A DNA stretch of 64,000 nucleotides from Nonomuraea rubra (GCF_014207985.1 NZ_JACHMI010000001.1:12011001-12075000); one strand, 5' to 3'. Counted from the stretch's first letter, positions 25,108 to 34,101 are shown. A program made the numbers and translations. Notes: a model not told the origin generated them from the sequence alone.

Positions 25108-26271
25108 TCAGGGCATCGGATCGAGGCCGTGCAGGGGGAACACCGCGTTTCGGGTCGCCATGACCGCACGGTCAATGGGGTCCGCTGGATCATAACCACC
25201 GGACAAGTCACGAAATTCCGGATTTCGGCCGTCTGTCATGGTCAGCGGCGGGACCTCGCCCGTACGCTCCCGTACGAACTGCCGCCAGCCCTGACCCGTC
25301 GGCGTGGCCGGATCGACCGGATGCCCCGACAGCTCGGCGATGAGGTGCGTCCACACCCGCGGCACCACCTGCACCAGCTCGTAACCGCCCCCGCCGGTGG
25401 CGATCCACCGGCCGCCCGCCGTCTCGTGGGCCAGGCGGTGCAGCGCGGCGTACGCGGCCCGCTGGCCGTCGACGCTGAGCATGAGGTTGGCCAGCGGGTC
25501 GAGCGCGTGGCTGTCGCAGCCGTGCTGGGTCACCAGGATCTCGGGCCTGAACTCGTGCAGCAGCGGCGGCACCACCGCGTGGAAGGCCCGCAGCCACCCG
25601 GAGTCGCCCGTGCCGGCCGGGAGCGCGACGTTGACGGCCGTGCCCTCGGCCCCGGTCTCCTCGGGGAAGCCCGTGCCGGGGAACAGCGTGCGCGGGCTCT
25701 CGTGCAGGCTGATCGTCAGCACCCTCGGGTCGTCGTAGAAGACGGCCTGCACGCCGTCGCCGTGGTGCACGTCCACGTCCACGTACGCGACGCGGCTCAC
25801 GCCCTGCCGCAGCAGCCACGCGATGGCCAGCGCCGGATCGTTGTAGACGCAGAACCCGCTGGCCGTGGCGGGCATCGCGTGGTGCAGCCCGCCCGCCACG
25901 TTGACCGCGTGCTCGGCCGCGCCCTCCCACACCGCGCGGGCGGCGGCCAGCGAGGCCCCGGCGATCAGCGCGGACGCCTCGTGCACGCCCGCGAACGCCG
26001 GATTGTCGCTCGTGCCGAGCCCCACGGCCAGGTCGGGCCTGCCGGAGGCGGACACCCGCTTGACGGCCTCGATGTAGGCCCGGTCGTGCACCATGGCCAG
26101 CTCGTCGTCGCTTGCGGGGCCGCAGCCGCCCATCTCGACCTTGTCGAGCACGCCCAGCTCGCGGGCGAGCGCCATGGTGAGCTCCACCCGCACGGGGGCC
26201 AGTGGATGGCTCGGGCCGAAGTTGTAGGAGGTGAGAGCGTCGTCCCAGATCACCCGTGCCGACCGGCTCAT
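25108..26271 (-). CDS. acuC: Acetoin utilization protein AcuC (class I histone deacetylase-like)
   Basis: 387 residues. Zn-dependent deacetylase fold: the N-terminal YNFGPSHPLAPVRVELTMAL, the active-site GGLHHAMPATASGFCVYND (His-His pair), VDVDVHHGDGVQAVFYDD, and the C-terminal TGGGGYELVQVVPRVW. AcuC deacetylates acetyl-CoA synthetase in Bacillus, keeping it active. ATG 26271 preceded by GAGGGG. Complete at family length. Confidence 0.95.
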   Translation of the reverse strand: MSRSARVIWDDALTSYNFGPSHPLAPVRVELTMALARELGVLDKVEMGGCGPASDDELAMVHDRAYIEAVKRVSASGRPDLAVGLGTSDNPAFAGVHEASALIAGASLAAARAVWEGAAEHAVNVAGGLHHAMPATASGFCVYNDPALAIAWLLRQGVSRVAYVDVDVHHGDGVQAVFYDDPRVLTISLHESPRTLFPGTGFPEETGAEGTAVNVALPAGTGDSGWLRAFHAVVPPLLHEFRPEILVTQHGCDSHALDPLANLMLSVDGQRAAYAALHRLAHETAGGRWIATGGGGYELVQVVPRVWTHLIAELSGHPVDPATPTGQGWRQFVRERTGEVPPLTMTDGRNPEFRDLSGGYDPADPIDRAVMATRNAVFPLHGLDPMP

Positions 26272-26395
26272 GCCAACCCCTCCGCGTGTCCCTCGCCTTG
26301 CGCCGACGTTACCGCAGGGCAGACGCCTGGTTGTAGCCCGGGTTGAGCGCTCACGGCAAGGGCGACATTTCCTGAACTAGGGTTTGATCGTGCGC

Positions 26396-27517
26396 ATGGC
26401 GCGGGCCTTCATGAAGATCGTGCGGTTCTTCCAGCGTCCCAAGGTCTCCGACCGGACGCTCGTGATCGTGCTCGCCATCCCGTCGGTCCTGGGCGCCATC
26501 ACCGTGCTGGCCCTGGGCGACGCCCGGCTCGCCCTGGGCAACGTGCACTACCTGCTGACCCTGATCCCCCTGCTCATCCGCCGCAGCCGGCCGGTCACGA
26601 CCCTGGCCCTGGTGGCCGCCGTGGACGCGGTGAGCATCCTGACGGGCCTCGTCGACTCCCTCAACGTCGCCACGCCCGTCGCCCTCTACAGCATGAGCCG
26701 CTTCACCCCCGGCCGCACCACCGCCATCGCCTCGGCGGCGGCCTGGGCCTTCTACACCCTCCTGCTGGAGCTGGGCACGCCGATCCAGGCGGGCTGGGTG
26801 ACGACCCTGTTCACGGTCGCCTTACCCGTGGGCCTCGGCCAGCTCGTCCGGCTCAGGGCCGAGCTCAACGAGCGCGGCAGGCGCGAGATCGCCGACGCGG
26901 CGGTGCGCGCCGAGCGGCGGCGCATCGCCAGGGAGCTGCACGACGTGGTCGCGCACCACATCACCGTGATCAACGCCCTGGTCGGCGGCGCCCGCGCCAC
27001 CCTGCCACCGGAGCAGGAGGTCACCAGGGACGCCCTGGAGAGCGCCGAGCAGACCGCCCGCCAGGCGATGTCGGAGATGCGCCGCCTGCTCGACGTGCTG
27101 CGCGCCGACGGCAACGAGGGGCCGGACGCCGCCACCGGCGTGGGCGCCGACCGCCTGCCCGCGCTGATCAAGGAGGCCAGGTCCGCGGGGCTGCCGGCCC
27201 ACCTGACCGTGACGGGAGAGCCCGTCGAGCTGCCCGCCGCCGTGGACCACGCCGTCTACCGCATCGTGCAGGAGGCGCTGACCAATACCCGCAAGCACGC
27301 GGCCGGCGCCAGGGCCAGCGTGCGCGTCGCCTTCGAGAGCGCGGCCGTGGAGGTCGAGGTGCTCGACGACGGGTTACCCAAGGACGAGGGCACGCCGGGC
27401 TTCGGGCTCGGCGGCATGGCCGAGCGGGTGGCGCTCTGCGGCGGCCAGCTGTCCACCGGCCCCCGGCCGGAGGGCGGATTCCGCGTGCACGCCCGCCTAC
27501 CCCTGGAGAGAGCATGA
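26396..27517 (+). CDS. Two-component sensor histidine kinase (NarL-type, HisKA_3)
   Basis: 373 residues from ATG 26396; GTG 26390 and TTG 26384 are in frame and TAGGGT at 26378-26383 suggests a leaderless start among them. N-terminal ~150 residues contain four to five membrane helices. The dimerisation/phosphorylation helix is AERRRIARELHDVVAHHITV (phospho-His in ELHDVVAHH), and the ATPase domain follows (NTRKHAAGA N-box; GFGLGGMAERVALCGG). It overlaps the response regulator by ATGA. With no long extracellular loop, it probably senses membrane state or a small ligand. Confidence 0.93.
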   Translation: MARAFMKIVRFFQRPKVSDRTLVIVLAIPSVLGAITVLALGDARLALGNVHYLLTLIPLLIRRSRPVTTLALVAAVDAVSILTGLVDSLNVATPVALYSMSRFTPGRTTAIASAAAWAFYTLLLELGTPIQAGWVTTLFTVALPVGLGQLVRLRAELNERGRREIADAAVRAERRRIARELHDVVAHHITVINALVGGARATLPPEQEVTRDALESAEQTARQAMSEMRRLLDVLRADGNEGPDAATGVGADRLPALIKEARSAGLPAHLTVTGEPVELPAAVDHAVYRIVQEALTNTRKHAAGARASVRVAFESAAVEVEVLDDGLPKDEGTPGFGLGGMAERVALCGGQLSTGPRPEGGFRVHARLPLERA

Positions 27518-28167
27518 TCGAGGTGCTGCTGGCCGACGACCACGCACTCGTGCGTACGGGCTTCAAGCTCATGCTCGACGCCCAGCCCGACCTTCGCGTG
27601 GTCGGCGAGGCGGCGGACGGCGAGCAGGCGGTCGAGCTGAGCAGGCGGCTGCGCCCCGACGTGGTGCTCATGGACCTGCACATGCCCGGCATGGACGGGG
27701 TGCGCGCGACCGAGCTGATCACCGCGGAGCTGCCAGGCGTGCGGGTGCTCGCGCTGAGCACGTTCGACCTGGACGAGAACGTGGTGGCCGCGCTGCGGGC
27801 CGGCGCCGACGGGTTCCTGCCCAAGGACGTCTCCCCCGAGGAGCTGATCGAGGGCGTCCGCGTCGTGCACAGGGGCGAGTCGGCCGTCGCGCCGCGCCTG
27901 CTGACCAGGCTCATCGGCACGTTCGTCCGCACCGCGCCGCCGCGCACGGCGCCCGCCGAGCTGTCCGGGCTCACGGACCGCGAGCGGGAGATCCTCGTGC
28001 TGATAGCCCGCGGCCGATCGAACGCGGAGATCGCCGCCGGCCTGGCCGTCTCCCCCTCGACCGTGAAGAACCACGTGACGAGCCTGTTCGCCAAGCTCGG
28101 CGTCAGGGACCGCGCGCAGGCCGTGATCATCGCCTACGAGGCGGCGCTGGTCCACCCAGGAGAGTAG
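27514..28167 (+). CDS. LuxR/NarL-family response regulator
   Basis: 217 residues. Receiver domain with acidic pair D8/D9, phospho-acceptor D54 (VVLMDLHMPGMDG) and Lys in FLPKDVS; C-terminal LuxR-type HTH (LTDREREILVLIARGRSNAE then IAAGLAVSPSTVKNHVTSLF). Partner of the kinase gene it overlaps. A perfect TAGGACC-N2-GGTCCTA inverted repeat overlaps its own stop codon and lies ~70 nt before the ABC transporter start, so it is a good candidate for its binding site. Confidence 0.95.
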   Translation: MIEVLLADDHALVRTGFKLMLDAQPDLRVVGEAADGEQAVELSRRLRPDVVLMDLHMPGMDGVRATELITAELPGVRVLALSTFDLDENVVAALRAGADGFLPKDVSPEELIEGVRVVHRGESAVAPRLLTRLIGTFVRTAPPRTAPAELSGLTDREREILVLIARGRSNAEIAAGLAVSPSTVKNHVTSLFAKLGVRDRAQAVIIAYEAALVHPGE

Positions 28168-28180
28168 GACCACGGTCCTA
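28165..28180. promoter_or_regulatory. Inverted repeat TAGGACC-N2-GGTCCTA, candidate response-regulator operator
   Basis: Perfect 7-bp arms with a 2-bp centre, the geometry of NarL/LuxR-family sites. It starts at the response-regulator stop codon (TAG) and lies 67 nt upstream of the ABC ATPase start, in the only intergenic gap of the four-gene kinase-regulator-ABC set. Confidence 0.6.
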
Positions 28181-28247
28181 CCCCGCCGGCCTGCGAACGG
28201 TTCCCTGGCAGGAAGAAAACCGGCGGGCGCGACGGCACGCTTGGATC

Positions 28248-29138
28248 ATGACCGCGATTCGAGCAACGAACCTGAGCAAGCGCTACGGGTCGACCACGGC
28301 CGTGGCGGACCTGTCGTTCGACGTCGAGCCCGGTCAGGTGACCGGCTTCCTCGGCCCCAACGGCGCCGGCAAGTCGACCACCATGCGCATGATCCTCGGC
28401 CTCGACCACCCGTCCGGCGGGTCCGTGCTCGTGGCCGGGCGCCCGTACGCGGAGCTGCGGCACCCCCTGCGCAAGGTGGGCGCGCTGCTCGACGCCAAGG
28501 CCGTGCACGGCGGGCGCAGCGCCCGCAACCACCTGCTCGCCATCGCGCAGAGCAACGGCATCCCGGCCTCCCGCGTGGAGGAGGTGCTGGAGGCCGTCGG
28601 GCTGCGCGAGGTGGCCAAGCGGCGGGTCGGCGGCTTCTCGCTGGGCATGTCGCAGCGGCTCGGCATCGCCGCGGCCCTGCTCGGCGACCCCGAGATCCTG
28701 CTGTTCGACGAGCCCGTCAACGGGCTCGACCCCGACGGCATCCTGTGGATCCGTACGTTCATGCGGGAGCTGGCGGCCGAGGGGCGGGCGGTGTTCGTCT
28801 CCAGCCATCTGATGAGCGAGATGGCGCAGACCGCCGACCACCTGATCGTCATCGGCAAGGGCCGGCTGATCGCCGACACGAGCGTGCGGGAGTTCATCGG
28901 CCGCAGCTCGCAGGGTTACGTACGGGTCCGCTCACCCCGGCTGGCCGAGGTGGCCGAGCTGGTCAAGGTCGGCGAGCTGCACCCCGACCACCTGCGGGTG
29001 ACCGCGATGAGCACGCTGGAGATCGGCACGCTGACGGCCAGGGCCGGCATCCCGCTGGAGGAGCTGACGTTCGTGCAGCCCTCGCTGGAGGCCGCCTACA
29101 TGGAGCTGACCAAGGACAGTCTGGAGTTCTCGGCATGA
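28248..29138 (+). CDS. ABC transporter ATP-binding protein (CcmA/DrrA-like exporter)
   Basis: 296 residues. Walker A GPNGAGKST near residue 40, a short signature region GGFSLGMSQRLGIAAALLGD, Walker B ILLFDEPVNGLDPDG and the switch His in FVSSHLMSE. It belongs to the DrrA-type family that pairs with a separate membrane subunit, here translated from an overlapping ATG. Such sets export drugs, lantibiotics or lipids and are commonly under a linked two-component system. Confidence 0.93.
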   Translation: MTAIRATNLSKRYGSTTAVADLSFDVEPGQVTGFLGPNGAGKSTTMRMILGLDHPSGGSVLVAGRPYAELRHPLRKVGALLDAKAVHGGRSARNHLLAIAQSNGIPASRVEEVLEAVGLREVAKRRVGGFSLGMSQRLGIAAALLGDPEILLFDEPVNGLDPDGILWIRTFMRELAAEGRAVFVSSHLMSEMAQTADHLIVIGKGRLIADTSVREFIGRSSQGYVRVRSPRLAEVAELVKVGELHPDHLRVTAMSTLEIGTLTARAGIPLEELTFVQPSLEAAYMELTKDSLEFSA

Positions 29139-29875
29139 TCGACATCCTCAGGTCCGAATGGACCAAGATCCGCTCGGTGCGCTCGACCGTGTGGACGCTG
29201 GCGGCCACCGTCGGGCTGATGGTGGGCCTGTCCGCGCTGCTCAGCTTCTCCGTCAAGAACGTCGCCGACGGACCGGTCCCCGGCCTCCAGGCCATCGCCG
29301 CGAGCCTCCAGGGAATCATGTTCGCCCAGGTGGCCATCGCCACGCTGGGCGTGCTGGTGATCTCCAGCGAGTACCGCACCGGCGGCATCCACACCTCGCT
29401 GATGAGCGTGCCCAGGCGGATGCGCCTGCTGACCGGCAAGCTCGTGGTGTTCGGCGCGACCTCGCTGGTCGTCTCCGCGCTCGCCTCCGCCGCGGCGCTC
29501 GGCGTGGGGGTGGCCTTCACCCAGCCGCCGGCGCTCGAGCTGGGCGAGGTCGTGCGGGCGCTGGTCGGGGCCTCGCTGTACCTGACCGCCTGCGGGCTCT
29601 TCGGCCTGGGGCTCGGGACGCTCGTCCGGCACACGCCCGGCGCGATCGTGGCGGCCATCGCGCTCATGCTGGTGCTGCCCCAGTTGGTCAACCAGCTTCC
29701 CGGGCAGTGGGGCAGGCTCGTGGCCGAGCACTTCACCACCAACGCCGGCCTGCTGCTCGTCGTCGGGGAGGGCAGCGACTCACTGTCGCCGTGGGGCGGG
29801 TTCGGCGTCTACCTGGCGTGGGTCGCCGTCGCCACGCTCGCGGGCGCGGTCCTCATGCAGCGCCGCGACGCCTGA
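29135..29875 (+). CDS. ABC transporter permease (ABC-2 type)
   Basis: 246 residues with six predicted membrane helices: LRSEWTKIRSVRSTVWTLAA start, a VISSEYRTGGIHTSLMSVPRR cytoplasmic coupling loop, and LVVFGATSLVVSALASAAAL. The EYRTGxIHTSLxxVPRR loop is typical of actinomycete ABC-2 permeases linked to CcmA-like ATPases. It overlaps the ATPase stop as ATGA. It likely forms the exporter controlled by the upstream two-component system. Confidence 0.9.
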   Translation: MIDILRSEWTKIRSVRSTVWTLAATVGLMVGLSALLSFSVKNVADGPVPGLQAIAASLQGIMFAQVAIATLGVLVISSEYRTGGIHTSLMSVPRRMRLLTGKLVVFGATSLVVSALASAAALGVGVAFTQPPALELGEVVRALVGASLYLTACGLFGLGLGTLVRHTPGAIVAAIALMLVLPQLVNQLPGQWGRLVAEHFTTNAGLLLVVGEGSDSLSPWGGFGVYLAWVAVATLAGAVLMQRRDA

Positions 29876-29892
29876 GCCCGGAGTAAGACCGC

Positions 29893-31077
29893 TCACTCGG
29901 CGCGGAGGGCGATCACCGGGTCCAACCGGCCCGCCCTGCGCGCCGGCGCCACGCCGAAGAACACCCCGACCGCCGCCGACACCCCGAACGCCAGCACGAT
30001 CGACCACCACGTGATCGACGCGGGCACCTCCGTGAGCGCCTCGATGGCCAGCGCGCCACCCACCCCGAGCAGGATCCCGATGAGCCCGCCGATCGTCGTC
30101 AGCAGCACCGCCTCGATCAGGAACTGCGCCAGGATGTCCCGCTGCCTGGCACCCAGCGCCTTGCGCAGCCCGATCTCCCTGGTCCGCTCGCGCACGCTGA
30201 CCAGCATGATGTTCGACACGCCGACGCCGCCGACCAGCAGCGAGATGCCCGCGATGGCCGCCAGCACGCCGGTGAGCATGCCCAGCACGCTGCCGACCGT
30301 GCCGAGCAGCGCGGTCTGCGTGACCGCCGAGAACTGCTCGCCCGGATACCGGTCCCGCAGCGCCGCCGTCACCCGGTCCGACAGCGGGTCGATCTCGTCC
30401 GGCCCGGACGCGCCCACCGCCAGCCCGTTGATCCGCTCGATCCCCAGCAGCCGCTGCGCGGTCGTCACCGGGATGTGGATCTCCTGGTCGCGGGAGAGCC
30501 CGAACGTCTGCCCCACCGTGGCGTACACCCCGACCACCCGGAACCTCGCCCCCGCCACCGTCACCTGCCGCCCGATCGGGTCCAGCTCGCCGAACAGCCG
30601 GTCGGCCACCTCAGAGCCGAGCACCGCCACCCTGCGCCGGGTGTCCACGTCGGTCTCGCTCAGCGGGCGGCCCTTGCCGACGGGCCGCTCGAAGATGTTG
30701 ACCAGGTTCTGGTCGGTGCCGATCACCGTGACGAACGCCTCCGTCCTGCCCACACGTACGGTCTCGCCCGACTGCAGCGACACCGTCACCTTCGACGGGT
30801 CGCCCACCACCCGCCGCACGTAGGCCACGTCGGCCAGGCCCAGCTTGCTCTGCGTGGGCGCCGCGCCGAGGCTGAGGCGGCCGGGGACGACGAGGATGAT
30901 GTTCGTGCCGAGGCCGGAGATCTGCTTCTCGATCTCGTCCTTCGCGCCGGTGCCGATGGCCACGAGGATCACCACGGCCAGCACGCCGATGATCACGCCC
31001 AGCATGGTGAGCACGCTGCGCAGCCGGTTCACGCGCAGCGCCTCCATCGCCATGGCCAGCGCCTCACCACTCCTCAT
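29893..31077 (-). CDS. MacB-like ABC transporter permease (FtsX-fold)
   Basis: 394 residues from ATG 31077 (GAGGGG 7 nt upstream; GTG 31086 is an alternative). One N-terminal helix (LGVIIGVLAVVILVAIGTGA), a large extracytoplasmic MacB-PCD domain (~50-260), and three C-terminal helices (the VLGMLTGVLAAIAGISLLVG segment; the FLIEAVLLTTIGGLIGILLG segment; WWSIVLAFGVSAAVGVFFGV) with the ARKALGARQRDIL-like REIGLRKALGARQRDILAQF motif. It is the last gene of an adaptor-ATPase-permease efflux set like MacAB/TolC-independent exporters of Gram-positives. Confidence 0.92.
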   Translation of the reverse strand: MRSGEALAMAMEALRVNRLRSVLTMLGVIIGVLAVVILVAIGTGAKDEIEKQISGLGTNIILVVPGRLSLGAAPTQSKLGLADVAYVRRVVGDPSKVTVSLQSGETVRVGRTEAFVTVIGTDQNLVNIFERPVGKGRPLSETDVDTRRRVAVLGSEVADRLFGELDPIGRQVTVAGARFRVVGVYATVGQTFGLSRDQEIHIPVTTAQRLLGIERINGLAVGASGPDEIDPLSDRVTAALRDRYPGEQFSAVTQTALLGTVGSVLGMLTGVLAAIAGISLLVGGVGVSNIMLVSVRERTREIGLRKALGARQRDILAQFLIEAVLLTTIGGLIGILLGVGGALAIEALTEVPASITWWSIVLAFGVSAAVGVFFGVAPARRAGRLDPVIALRAE

Positions 31078-31089
31078 GCCCGCCACCCC

Positions 31090-31800
31090 TCACGACCCGC
31101 CGCCGCTCGGCGGGCCGTCGTCCCGCTCGATCAGGCCGTCCCGTACGTGGATCTGCCGCCTGGCGTGGGCGGCCACCCCGGCCTCGTGTGTGACCAGCAC
31201 CACCGCCATGCCGCCTTCGGCGTTGAGCCGGTCGAGGATGGCCATCACCTCGGCCCCGCTGGCGGTGTCGAGGTTCCCGGTGGGCTCGTCGGCCAGCAGC
31301 ACCTCGGGCTCGCCGACCAGCGCCCTGGCGATGGCCACGCGCTGCTGCTCGCCGCCGGACATCTGCGAGGGCCGGTGGTGCAGGCGGTGCCCGAGCCCGA
31401 CCGACTCCAGCGCCGCGCGGGCCCTGGACCGCCGCTCGGCCCTGCCCAGCCCCCGGTAGACCAGCGGCAGCGCCACGTTGTCCAGCGCCGACGTCCTGGC
31501 CAGCAGGTGGAAGGACTGGAAGACGAACCCGATCGTCCTGTTCCGCAGCTCGGCCAGCTCCCCGTCGGACAGCCGCGCGATGTCCACCCCGCCCACTCTC
31601 AGCACGCCCGACGACGGGCGGTCGAGGCAGCCGAGCAGGTGCATGAGCGTGGACTTCCCCGACCCCGACGGGCCGACGACCGCGGCGAACTCGCCCTGGC
31701 CGATCCGCAGCGAGACCCCGCGCAACGCCTCGACGGCCACGCCGTCGAGCTGGTAGCGGCGGGTCAGCTCCACCGCCTCGATGGCCACCCCGCCGCTCAT
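31090..31800 (-). CDS. MacB-type ABC transporter ATP-binding protein
   Basis: 236 residues from ATG 31800, which overlaps the adaptor stop (ATGA). Walker A GPSGSGKSTLMHLLG, Q-loop FVFQSFHLL, signature MSGGEQQRVAIARAL, Walker B VLLADEPTGNLD, switch His VLVTHE: a LolD/MacB-class ATPase. It pairs with the permease 12 nt downstream. Longer in-frame codons upstream lie inside the adaptor gene and are not credible. Confidence 0.95.
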   Translation of the reverse strand: MSGGVAIEAVELTRRYQLDGVAVEALRGVSLRIGQGEFAAVVGPSGSGKSTLMHLLGCLDRPSSGVLRVGGVDIARLSDGELAELRNRTIGFVFQSFHLLARTSALDNVALPLVYRGLGRAERRSRARAALESVGLGHRLHHRPSQMSGGEQQRVAIARALVGEPEVLLADEPTGNLDTASGAEVMAILDRLNAEGGMAVVLVTHEAGVAAHARRQIHVRDGLIERDDGPPSGGGS

Positions 31801-33155
31801 GGGAGACGCTGCCCTTCCCGTACGGAGTCCGCTCCCCTGACCACGATCCGCTCGCCCACGGACAATCCGCTCAGCACCTCCACCACCGCGTCCCCCTGGG
31901 CCCCGAGCTTGACCACGCGCCGCTGGGCCACGCCGTTCCTGATCGCCCATACCACGCTCTCGCGCCCGCTGGAGACGATGGCCGAGGCGGGCGCGGCGAC
32001 GGCCGACGGCGACTCGCGCACGGTCAGCCGCGCCACCGCGCTCATGCCGGGCTTGGGCGTGGGCGCCTCGGAGCCGTCGTCGAACACGCCGGCGCCGAGC
32101 CTGAGCCGTACGGGGTAGCTGACGCCGCCGGTGGTGCCCTCCATGGGGGTGACGCCGATGCCGGTGACCGCGGCCTCGTACGTGGCGCCCGGCACCGCGT
32201 CCAGCTCGACCTCCGCCTTGACGCCCTCGCGTACGAGCAGCACGTCCGTCTCGTCCACGTCGGCGTCCAGGGTCAGCTCGGAGACGTCTGTCAAGGTGAC
32301 GATCGGGTCGCCCGCCGAGACCGGCACACCGGCCGCCACCGGAGTGCCCTGAGCCGCCCCGCCGGCGGGCAGGGAGGGCAGCTGCCGGCCGCCGCCACCG
32401 CCGGGGAGCTGCCCGAGCAGGCTCTCGACGCCAGCGGGCATGCCGCCGCCGCCCGACACCCGTCCGAGCGTGACGACCCCGGAGAACGGCGCCTTGACGG
32501 TGAGCGACTTCACCGTCCGCTCGGCCACCTTGACCGCGGCCCTGGCCTGCGACTTGGAGGCCGCCTGCAGCGAGGCCATGGAGCTGGACAGGCCGCTGGT
32601 GACGCCCGTCATGAGACCGCTGATCGAGCGGTTGAGCTGGGCGGTGATCGAGGCCAGCGCCCTGGTCTGGGCCCGGTACTGGGTGCCGGCGAGGTCGATG
32701 GCGTTCAGGAGCTGCTTGCGGGTGCGCTTGTCCTCGACCTTCCGCGCCTCCGCGCGGGCCCTGGCGAAGTGCCGCGCGACCTTGCGGTCGAAGGCGGCGG
32801 TGTCGAGCGACGGCAGGCGCACGCTCGGGGCGCTGAAGCGGGCCGGGGTGGCCAGTTCGGACGCCCGGCGGGCCTGGCGGAGCTGGTCCTCGGCCTGGGG
32901 CGAGCGGATCCTGGCCACGATCTGCCCCTTGCGGACGCGGTCGCCGTCGCGGACGTGGAGCTTGTCGATCGTGCCCTGGGCGGGCGAGCGCAGTGTCGCG
33001 GAGGCCCGCGCCCCGATGGTGGCGGGCGCCTCGACGACCTCGGTGACCGGCGCCCGCCGAACGTCGGCGAGCTGGACGGTCGCCGGTTCTTCAGAGGTGC
33101 AGCCGGTCAGCGCTAACAGGACGAGCAACGGGGCGGCCCCGTACCGAATCGTCAC
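31797..33155 (-). CDS. Efflux periplasmic adaptor (membrane fusion) lipoprotein
   Basis: 452 residues, GTG start. Short lipoprotein signal (AAPLLVLLALTGC, lipobox LTGC). Two biotinyl-lipoyl half-motifs (LRSPAQGTIDKLHVRDGDRV and VKAPFSGVVTLGRVSGG) flank a long alpha-helical hairpin (~95-215) with Ala/Arg/Gln-rich heptads, then a beta-barrel and a membrane-proximal domain. A Gly/Pro-rich insert (GGGGMPAGVESLLGQLPGGG) sits in the second lipoyl domain. It is the HlyD/MacA-like partner of the ABC genes immediately downstream. A small inverted repeat lies 10 nt before its start. Confidence 0.9.
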   Translation of the reverse strand: MTIRYGAAPLLVLLALTGCTSEEPATVQLADVRRAPVTEVVEAPATIGARASATLRSPAQGTIDKLHVRDGDRVRKGQIVARIRSPQAEDQLRQARRASELATPARFSAPSVRLPSLDTAAFDRKVARHFARARAEARKVEDKRTRKQLLNAIDLAGTQYRAQTRALASITAQLNRSISGLMTGVTSGLSSSMASLQAASKSQARAAVKVAERTVKSLTVKAPFSGVVTLGRVSGGGGMPAGVESLLGQLPGGGGGRQLPSLPAGGAAQGTPVAAGVPVSAGDPIVTLTDVSELTLDADVDETDVLLVREGVKAEVELDAVPGATYEAAVTGIGVTPMEGTTGGVSYPVRLRLGAGVFDDGSEAPTPKPGMSAVARLTVRESPSAVAAPASAIVSSGRESVVWAIRNGVAQRRVVKLGAQGDAVVEVLSGLSVGERIVVRGADSVREGQRLP

Positions 33156-33164
33156 CCGACTTAT

Positions 33165-33178
33165 CGTGAATCTTCACG
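33165..33178. promoter_or_regulatory. Inverted repeat CGTGAATCTTCACG before the efflux operon
   Basis: Arms CGTGAA and TTCACG with a 2-nt centre, 10 nt upstream of the adaptor GTG and 57 nt after the proC stop. It is close to the start of translation and suits a repressor site. Confidence 0.4.
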
Positions 33179-33234
33179 AGCTCCCCGCACAAGCGCCCGC
33201 TCGGGCGGGCCTGCCGCGACGGACGGGCGGGTGC

Positions 33235-34029
33235 TCAGCCGGACGCGAGCTGGCGGCCACGATCGCGGGCGGCCTCGATGGCGGCCAGGAAGGCAGCGCG
33301 CACGCTGTGGCGCTCCAGCTCCGCGATGGCGGCGATCGTCGTGCCGCCCGGCGACGTGACGGCCTCGCGCAGGATCACCGGGTGCTCCCCGGAGTCGCGC
33401 AGCATCACCGCCGCCCCCACGATGGACTGGGTGACCATGTCGAGCGCGGTGGCCCTCGGCATGCCGAGCAGGATCCCCGCGTCGACCATGGCCTCGACCA
33501 GGTAGAAGAAGTAGGCGGGCCCGCTGCCGGACAGCGCCGTCGCGGCGTCCTGCTGCGACTCCGGGATGCGCAGCACCTTGCCGACCGGCTTCAGCAGCCC
33601 CTCGGCCAGCTTCAGGTGCTCCTCCCCCGCGTACGCCCCCGCCGAGATCACGCTCATCGCCTCGTCGAACCGGATCGGCGTGTTCGACATCACCCGCACC
33701 ACCGGCACCTCCACCCCCAGCCGCTGCTCGACGAACGCCGTGGTGATGCCGGCCGCCGCGGAGATCACCAGCCGCTCGGCGGGCACGTGGGGGGCGATCT
33801 CGGCCAGCAGCGTCCCCATGTCCTGCGGCTTGACCGCGAGGATGAGCGTGTCGGCGGCCTTGGCGGCCTCGGCGTTGGACACGGTGCGCACGCCGTACGT
33901 CTCGCGCAGTGCCTCCGCGCGCTCGGACCTGCGCGTGGTCGCCATGATGTCGCCCGGCTTGAACCCGGCGCGCAGCAGCCCGGACAGCAGGGCCTCGCCC
34001 ATCTTGCCCGTGCCCAGAATCGCGATCAT
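33235..34029 (-). CDS. proC: Pyrroline-5-carboxylate reductase
   Basis: 264 residues. NAD(P)H-dependent last step of proline synthesis. MIAILGTGKMGEALLSGLLRAG is the dinucleotide-binding motif, and the C-terminal ALSGSGPAYFFYLVEAMVDA and GAAVMLRDSG regions plus SPGGTTIAA are ProC signatures. It lies downstream of proline dehydrogenase (72 nt), the reverse enzyme, on the same strand. The gap below it contains an uninformative GC-rich hairpin. Confidence 0.96.
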   Translation of the reverse strand: MIAILGTGKMGEALLSGLLRAGFKPGDIMATTRRSERAEALRETYGVRTVSNAEAAKAADTLILAVKPQDMGTLLAEIAPHVPAERLVISAAAGITTAFVEQRLGVEVPVVRVMSNTPIRFDEAMSVISAGAYAGEEHLKLAEGLLKPVGKVLRIPESQQDAATALSGSGPAYFFYLVEAMVDAGILLGMPRATALDMVTQSIVGAAVMLRDSGEHPVILREAVTSPGGTTIAAIAELERHSVRAAFLAAIEAARDRGRQLASG

Positions 34030-34101
34030 TTCGGCCCCTCGAAAGGAAGTAGACGCTGACCTGGCAGCCTAGCGGCTGGGACAGCGTGAGATCGGGGCCG
34101 G

